Positions 23,795 to 27,993 of a stretch of DNA of 27,993 nucleotides are shown here, piece after piece. A program made the position numbers and the translations under genes. Source of the DNA: CAYUFB01 sp964444125 (GTDB taxonomy: Bacteria; Patescibacteriota; Dojkabacteria; B142; JAFGMG01). Each line of letters begins with the position of its first letter. Position 1 is the stretch's first letter. The DNA lies in the NCBI GenBank assembly GCA_964444125.1, contig CAYUFB010000015.1, forward strand, positions 1 to 27,993. Direction: 5' to 3'. Under the pieces are notes generated by a model. It had not been told where the DNA came from and made no database searches. It was given only the letters and a program-made list of their open reading frames with translations.

Positions 23795-25060
23795 ATGGAT
23801 GAAGTCAATAATCCAAGTCCGATAGGTTCAGTACCTGAGCCAAATGTCTCTCCCGTTCCTGTCTCTACTCCCAAAAAGGGCATGAACAAAATGCTATTGC
23901 TACCTGTAGTGGCCATAGTATTACTTATGTGTGTGTGTGTTGGGACATTAGTAATTGGTTTTTTTAGCAATAAAAATATTCCAGTAGTTTCAGATGTGGT
24001 AGAAAAAATTGAAAGACTTGCGTTAAGCGATGAGGCTGAGGCCAAAATCGTACAAGAAGATATGGTAAATACCATGATGAATGTAGTATATAATGTAGCT
24101 TTAGATGATTCTGAGTCGACAGGATTGGTTGGTTTCACAAAAGCTGAAGTTGAAGACATGATTGCTGAAGAACTATATATGGAATCAGCAAAATATGAAG
24201 CCAATGTCAAAGCTGATGTATCTGGAGTAGTAGTTAATATCGATGCTTCTGGAGTGATTAATTCGGAAGAATCAAATCCTGGTATGTCAATGATACTAGA
24301 TGGGTCATTATCAACTCAAGGAGTCACTTTAGATCTAGCTGCAGAGATGAGGTCAGTTGATGAGCAGGCTTATCTACAAGTTACAAAATTGCCTGCTATC
24401 CCTGAGTTGGCTCAATTAGGTCTTGATGCCAAAAGTCTTCAAGGTCAATGGTTTTCTATGCCTCTAGAAAGTACTGAAGGATTAGTTGCAAATACAGCAT
24501 CTCAGACATTGCCAGGTGATACTGATGATCCAATGACAGTTGAGGATCTGAAAAAGATCAAAAATTTCCTTGAAAGTGATACTGTCAATAAGACGATAAC
24601 TAGAATTAATGATGAAGTTCATGATGGTGTGAGAACTAATTGTTTCAGAATGACTTTGGATTCTGAAAATATTGAGGCAGTATTAAACCAAGCCGCAGAG
24701 GACTTCGGAGGCGAAAAGATTTCTGCATCAGAATTGGCACAGTTGCAAGCTGTTTTCAAAGAAATCCAACTTGAGATTTGCAAAGGCAGAAGAGACGGAC
24801 AGATATATAGAATTGATTTATCTGCAAGTATGTATGATCAAGCAGGAGAGAAGATGGACTTGTCTTTCTCTTTGAAAATGTCAGAATTTGGCAAAGATCA
24901 TAATGTCGAGAAGCCATCAAATGCAGTTCCATTTGAGCAATTTCTAATGCAAGGTAGCTCAGGAGCTGATCCATTTTCTGGAACACAGGAGACTGACTAT
25001 ACAGATGAGGAACTAGAAGAGCTTCTAAGACAATACGAGAGTGGAGAGTATGATTTTTAG
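23795..25060 (+). CDS. Single-pass membrane protein with a large extracytoplasmic domain, function unknown
   Basis: A 421-residue protein: a Pro/Ser-rich cytoplasmic N-terminus (1-29), one membrane helix (about 33-56, containing MCVCVG) and a roughly 365-residue exported domain. The central part has repeated amphipathic strands (ANVKADVSGVVVNIDASGVIN, MSMILDGSLSTQGVTLDLAAEM) of the kind seen in lipid- or solute-binding beta folds, loosely like LppX/LprG. Two cysteines (NCFRM and LEICKG) could form a disulfide. The C-terminus is strongly acidic. No assignment is made. It is followed by a strong terminator that isolates it from aspS. Confidence 0.75.
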   Translation: MDEVNNPSPIGSVPEPNVSPVPVSTPKKGMNKMLLLPVVAIVLLMCVCVGTLVIGFFSNKNIPVVSDVVEKIERLALSDEAEAKIVQEDMVNTMMNVVYNVALDDSESTGLVGFTKAEVEDMIAEELYMESAKYEANVKADVSGVVVNIDASGVINSEESNPGMSMILDGSLSTQGVTLDLAAEMRSVDEQAYLQVTKLPAIPELAQLGLDAKSLQGQWFSMPLESTEGLVANTASQTLPGDTDDPMTVEDLKKIKNFLESDTVNKTITRINDEVHDGVRTNCFRMTLDSENIEAVLNQAAEDFGGEKISASELAQLQAVFKEIQLEICKGRRDGQIYRIDLSASMYDQAGEKMDLSFSLKMSEFGKDHNVEKPSNAVPFEQFLMQGSSGADPFSGTQETDYTDEELEELLRQYESGEYDF

Positions 25061-25079
25061 CTTTAGTTGAAGTGATTTT

Positions 25080-25108
25080 AAAAAGGACACCGTTAGGTGT
25101 CCTTTTTT
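25080..25108 (+). terminator. Intrinsic terminator upstream of the aspS promoter
   Basis: A perfect 12-bp stem AAAAAGGACACC / GGTGTCCTTTTT with a GTTA loop and a T-tract. It insulates the aspS leader from the preceding gene. Confidence 0.92.
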
Positions 25109-25125
25109 ATGAGTCTAGATATTTG

Positions 25126-25134
25126 TGCTATAAT
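25126..25134 (+). promoter_or_regulatory. Extended -10 promoter of the aspS T-box transcript
   Basis: TGC-TATAAT within ATTTGTGCTATAATCATT, nearly identical to the pyk promoter. It predicts a transcript start near 25141 and a leader of about 180 bases before the aspS ATG. Confidence 0.75.
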
Positions 25135-25140
25135 CATTTT

Positions 25141-25301
25141 AAGTGAGCAGATAAAATAGTGAAAGTCTGCAAAGATGTTGTGATATCAACTAAATAGAAT
25201 AATAAAGATCTGGCAATAAACCAGAATAAAGGTGGCACCGTCTTTTGAATTTTTCAAAAGGCCCTTAAAGCATAGTATTATGTTTTAAGGGCCTTTTTAT
25301 T
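25141..25301 (+). ncRNA. T-box riboswitch (tRNA-sensing) upstream of aspS
   Basis: The T-box sequence AAAGGTGGCACCGTC (25228-25242) forms a textbook antiterminator: AAGG (25229-25232) pairs with CCTT (25263-25266), TGGCACC (25233-25239) is the seven-base bulge, and GTCTTTTGA (25240-25248) pairs with TCAAAAGGC (25254-25262). The competing terminator pairs AAAAGGCCCTTAAA (25256-25269) perfectly with 25284-25297, followed by T5. The two folds share bases. The TGGC bulge pairs with a tRNA ending GCCA, that is discriminator G73, as in tRNA-Asp and tRNA-Asn. A stem III (TCTGG/CCAGA, 25209-25225) is visible. The part before it is only about 65 bases, too short for a canonical Stem I; it holds hairpins GCAGA/TCTGC and GTTG/CAAC. 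No GAC specifier is present; GAT in the second hairpin loop is a candidate. Confidence 0.88.
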
Positions 25302-25322
25302 TCATTTATTAATAAAACACTC

Positions 25323-27119
25323 ATGGAAAGAGTAAGTATAAATAATCTGAATTCGTATATTGGCAAAGAAGTTCGTATCGCAGGCTGGCTATACAATCTT
25401 AGGCTCCTTGGTGCGATTAGTTTTCTTTTTGTGCAAGATGGGACAGGTATAGTACAAGTTGTGCTTGAAGATAAAGAAATAGTCAATAAGCTAAAAAACT
25501 TACAGCCAGGAACAGTTCTTGATATTGTTGGTCAGGTCCAAGAAGCCAAGCAAGCTCAATTGGGTGTTGAATTGATTTCTCCAAAAATTGATGTGCAGGT
25601 AGAGATAGCTAAGCCGTGGCCAATCGACATTAGCAAAAAGGAGTTAGATGCAAACTTGGATACCATTCTTGATTTTAGGGCTTTGAGTTTAAGGCATCCA
25701 AAAAGCAAGGCGATTTTTAGAATACAGGCATCAGTATTGACAGCTTTTTCTAATTCAATGATTAGACAGGGTTTTACGCAATTTGTCTCTCCGGTACTTA
25801 TGGGAGCACCATCTGAGAGTGGAGCAGATGTTTTTGAGGTCAAGTATTTTGATGAAAAAGCTTATCTTGCTCAAAGTCCGCAGGTCTATAAACAAATAAT
25901 GGTTGGGGTATTCGACAAAGTATTTACTATTGCCAAGGTGTTTCGCGCAGAAAAGCATAATACTTCCAGACATTTGATGGAGATAACTCAACTGGATGGA
26001 GAGATGGGTTTTATCAATTCGTATGATGAGATCCTTGATGTGGTAGAGGTTGTGGTCAGAGATATCCTGGAATTTGTCGAGGAGAATAATCAGGAGGATA
26101 TCAAACTATTGGGTATCGCTCTTCCGACTTTGCCTGAAGGCAGATTTCCAAGAATTAAGGTCAAGGAGGCATTGAAAGAAATTGAATCAAGAATTGGAAA
26201 ATCGGCAGATAGAGAAGAGCTTGATGTAGATCCAGAAGATGAGAGGGAGATTGCCAAGTGGGCAAAAGAAAATCACAATAGTGATTTTGTGTGGTTGCTT
26301 AATTTCAAGTCGAATAAGAATTTCTATACATGGGACAATCCTGAAGATAAAGATGAATCACTTAGCTATGACTTGGTCTGTAAGGGATTAGAATGGCTTT
26401 CTGGTACGCATAGAATCCACAAATATGATGTTTTGTTAGAACGATTCAAAAAGCAAGGCTTGAAAGAAAAGCATTATGAACATTATCTACAAGCATTTGA
26501 ATACGGGATGCCCAGTGAGGGTGGTTTTTCTTTGGGTCTAGAGAGGATAACTCAACAAATTGTTGGAGTAAGCAATATTAGAGAGGCTACACTTTTCCCA
26601 TCTGATCTAAAGAGAATTGCTGGTGCGAGAATAAACAAGGAGGTGGTTAAAGGTGGTGATGAAGTAGTTTCGAAAATTAGATCGATATTGGATTCTAGAA
26701 ATATGAAATATGAATACCTTGAACATGAGAGAACTGTCACAAGTCAAGATGCTGCTAAAGTTAGAGGTGATGATCTATCATCAGGGATCAAGGCTCTCAT
26801 CCTTAAGTCTAAAAAAGATGGTGAAAATATCATGGTCTGTGTACCTGGGGATCGAAAAATAGACTTTAAAAAACTTAAAGAAATATTGGGAGAAAATTAT
26901 ACTTTTGAAGATAAGGATGATATTAGAGAGAAGTTCGGTCTTGAAATTGGTGGTATTCCTCCTTTTGGATCTATTCTTGGTATGAGGGTATTTTTTGATA
27001 ATAGTATAAAGAATAAGCAAAAAGTGAATTTCAACTGTGGTACTCCAGAAAAATCAATTTCAATGCAAGCGAGTGATTTGCTTGAGGCTTCTGAGGGAGA
27101 AGTTATTGACGCAACTTAA
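25323..27119 (+). CDS. aspS: Aspartyl-tRNA synthetase (archaeal/nondiscriminating type) fused to a YbaK-like editing domain
   Basis: A 598-residue protein. Residues 1-110 are the OB-fold anticodon domain. The class II core runs to about 432, with YLAQSPQVYKQ (181-191), motif 2 FRAEKHNTSRHLMEITQLD (207-225) and motif 3 GLERI (405-409). It lacks the GAD insertion of bacterial AspRS, so it belongs to the archaeal-type group, often able to charge tRNA-Asn as well. Residues 444-598 match the YbaK/ProX trans-editing fold: VTSQDAAKVRG, GIKALILKSK, VPGDRKIDFKKLKEILG and GGIPPFG. A single ATG frame covers both parts with no stop or restart between them. Expression is controlled by the T-box leader just upstream. 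Confidence 0.92.
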   Translation: MERVSINNLNSYIGKEVRIAGWLYNLRLLGAISFLFVQDGTGIVQVVLEDKEIVNKLKNLQPGTVLDIVGQVQEAKQAQLGVELISPKIDVQVEIAKPWPIDISKKELDANLDTILDFRALSLRHPKSKAIFRIQASVLTAFSNSMIRQGFTQFVSPVLMGAPSESGADVFEVKYFDEKAYLAQSPQVYKQIMVGVFDKVFTIAKVFRAEKHNTSRHLMEITQLDGEMGFINSYDEILDVVEVVVRDILEFVEENNQEDIKLLGIALPTLPEGRFPRIKVKEALKEIESRIGKSADREELDVDPEDEREIAKWAKENHNSDFVWLLNFKSNKNFYTWDNPEDKDESLSYDLVCKGLEWLSGTHRIHKYDVLLERFKKQGLKEKHYEHYLQAFEYGMPSEGGFSLGLERITQQIVGVSNIREATLFPSDLKRIAGARINKEVVKGGDEVVSKIRSILDSRNMKYEYLEHERTVTSQDAAKVRGDDLSSGIKALILKSKKDGENIMVCVPGDRKIDFKKLKEILGENYTFEDKDDIREKFGLEIGGIPPFGSILGMRVFFDNSIKNKQKVNFNCGTPEKSISMQASDLLEASEGEVIDAT

Positions 27120-27143
27120 GTAGTTTAACCACAAAAAAGATTT

Positions 27144-27245
27144 ATGGCAAATTGGGCCAAATCGATATTGATTTTGATCCCTTTGTTGATTATGGTGATT
27201 TTCATATCATTCTTAAATTTTTTCTATGGCTTATCAGTCTCCTGA
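27144..27245 (+). CDS. Short membrane-anchor ORF, probably the displaced N-terminus of the next gene
   Basis: ATG 27144 opens a 33-residue frame: a short lead MANWAKS, a hydrophobic helix ILILIPLLIMVIFISFLNFF and a TGA at 27243-27245. It overlaps the next ORF by 20 bases in another frame. Removing one T from the six-T run at 27218-27223 would join the two frames into a 193-residue protein with an N-terminal signal/anchor (LNF-SMAYQSPD junction). Alone it would be an unusually bare membrane peptide. A sequencing indel, a slippage site or a real frameshift mutation are all possible. Confidence 0.45.
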   Translation: MANWAKSILILIPLLIMVIFISFLNFFYGLSVS

Positions 27246-27726
27246 TCTCCTTGTTCCGACTGATCCTATCCCTGGTTGTGAATGTCTTCCTGAAATTCCC
27301 GGAGTATTTATCAAGGTTGCACATGAGGGCTATCATACAGTTGAGCAAACGTCTCTTCCTCATAGATTGTCACTTATGATTAACCTTCAAGAGATAGAGA
27401 GATCTTTGAATATACCCGTTGTGACTATTGAAGGAGATACTGTTGATATAATTCTTGATGTATCAGGTAATATATGTATCTGTCAGGGTATAAATAAAAA
27501 AAGCATTGATCGCTGCGATACCAGCAATCTTCTAGAGCCGTGTTGTTTGGTATCAAGGGATGAATTGAATGGTGAAATTGTCAGAACTATGATTTTGGAA
27601 AGAAATAGAGAAATTATTGAACTACACATGTTTGAAATTCAGGCAATCAATTTTGAGGGCTCGGCAGAATTATATACGAGTAGAGAACCTAAGATTACTG
27701 CACCTCTAAATGCAAGTGTGGCTTGA
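27226..27726 (+). CDS. Cysteine-containing protein of unknown function, likely exported
   Basis: A 166-residue ORF from an internal ATG. It contains cysteine clusters (GCECLPEIPGV near the start, NICICQG, RCD, EPCC), aliphatic strands and many acidic residues; no catalytic motif or family is recognised. It may be the soluble part of a membrane-anchored protein whose anchor is in another frame just upstream (27144-27224). It is the only longer gene in the window that ends at TGA, and that TGA is followed in frame by GGG AAA TAG, so a read-through product would be only three residues longer. Start and N-terminus are therefore uncertain. Confidence 0.6.
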   Translation: MAYQSPDLLVPTDPIPGCECLPEIPGVFIKVAHEGYHTVEQTSLPHRLSLMINLQEIERSLNIPVVTIEGDTVDIILDVSGNICICQGINKKSIDRCDTSNLLEPCCLVSRDELNGEIVRTMILERNREIIELHMFEIQAINFEGSAELYTSREPKITAPLNASVA

Positions 27727-27746
27727 GGGAAATAGGCAATTAGGTA

Positions 27747-27992
27747 TTATTTTACTACCCCTTGGCTTCTGGCATATTGAAGAATTGCGTACATTGATGC
27801 TTTGTCCTGCTCAACAAATTCTGTAGCCGAAGTTACTGTTCTCGCGTTTGGAGCGCCTTTTGCTTCGAGGATATCTTGGATTCTGGCAGCTGTCTTCTTC
27901 CCCTTACTGTCTTGGTTTGGCTCTTCTTGTATTGGTGTCACTCCTGTCCCATAAAAATGAGTTTTAGATTGTGATAAGCGAGATCTGACCGA
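27747..27992 (-). CDS. Partial protein of the repeated family, with a helical C-terminal domain
   Basis: On the minus strand the frame is open from the window edge to TAA at 27747, giving 81 residues. The first 18 residues (core SRLSQSKTHFYGTGV) are shared with the partial gene at 1-135. A charged linker (EEPNQDSKGKK) and a compact, probably helical domain follow (TAARIQDILEAKGAPNARTV then EFVEQDKASMYAILQYARSQGV). A GTG at 27941 could start a 64-residue protein, but the frame is open and conserved upstream of it, so the true N-terminus is most likely outside the window. Family not recognised. Confidence 0.6.
   Translation of the reverse strand, partial: SVRSRLSQSKTHFYGTGVTPIQEEPNQDSKGKKTAARIQDILEAKGAPNARTVTSATEFVEQDKASMYAILQYARSQGVVK
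27939..27992. repeat. Right copy of the 54-bp inverted repeat shared by both window ends
   Basis: Reverse complement of bases 1-54 with one mismatch. It encodes the shared 18-residue core of the minus-strand partial gene. The identical stretch may continue beyond the window. Confidence 0.85.
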
Positions 27993-27993
27993 C

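Noticed and set aside
27152..27379. A 75-codon plus-strand frame rich in Leu and Phe overlapping the anchor and cysteine-containing frames.
   Set aside because: It is the third frame over the same DNA; its hydrophobic runs mirror the overlapping frames and it has no promoter or conserved feature of its own.

Overview
This AT-rich window is dense with chromosomal housekeeping genes and reads like a reduced-genome bacterium of the Candidate Phyla Radiation (Patescibacteria). That placement is an inference. It rests on the mix of genes (archaeal/nondiscriminating-type AspRS, a minimal ProRS, RNase J, a DHH-family pyrophosphatase, several orphan single-pass membrane proteins), tRNA genes without an encoded CCA, near absence of Shine-Dalgarno sequences, and strong extended -10 promoters (TGN-TATAAT), some placed for leaderless mRNAs. 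I cannot name the phylum. Both ends of the window carry the same 54-bp sequence in inverted orientation, each inside an incomplete reading frame, so the window probably stops where an assembly met a repeated gene family.

Layout. 1-3240 (mainly +): the tail of a repeated gene, a heptamer repeat, a histidine phosphatase, a Trm11/UPF0020-like RNA methyltransferase, a tiny membrane protein and Mn-dependent pyrophosphatase (ppaC). 3334-9723 (all -): a Fur-family regulator, a U32 protease/tRNA-hydroxylation protein, a RecD-like helicase, a BaiN/HI0933 flavoprotein and the GTPase TypA/BipA, with a 224-bp degenerate heptamer array between TypA and the flavoprotein. 9810-16247 (+): a 7-TM protein, an ABC exporter, RNase J, an XRE regulator and pyruvate kinase, closed by a strong terminator. 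16321-17893 (-): a tail-anchored low-complexity protein, tRNA-Leu, tRNA-Cys and a SpoU methyltransferase. 17964-20170 (+): an orphan membrane protein and phosphoglycerate mutase GpmI. 20163-21963 (-): RlmN, a membrane-anchored protein and a possible small membrane ORF. 22001-27726 (+): SSB, ProRS, an anchored extracytoplasmic protein, a T-box-controlled AspRS fused to a YbaK-like editing domain, and a protein whose membrane-anchor reading frame is broken. The last 246 bases (-) are a second member of the repeated family.

Functionally the window is dominated by RNA and translation work (ProRS, AspRS, RlmN, SpoU, Trm11-like, TrhP, TypA, RNase J, two tRNAs) plus lower glycolysis (GpmI, Pyk). The strongest unusual signals are: (1) intergenic heptanucleotide arrays, one with 32 consecutive in-phase units; (2) an in-frame TGA inside an otherwise intact proS, together with almost no TGA stops elsewhere; (3) a textbook T-box antiterminator/terminator with a very short upstream part before aspS; (4) the AspRS-YbaK fusion beside a ProRS that lacks its own editing domain; (5) a repeated protein family at both window edges with a shared core and different tails.
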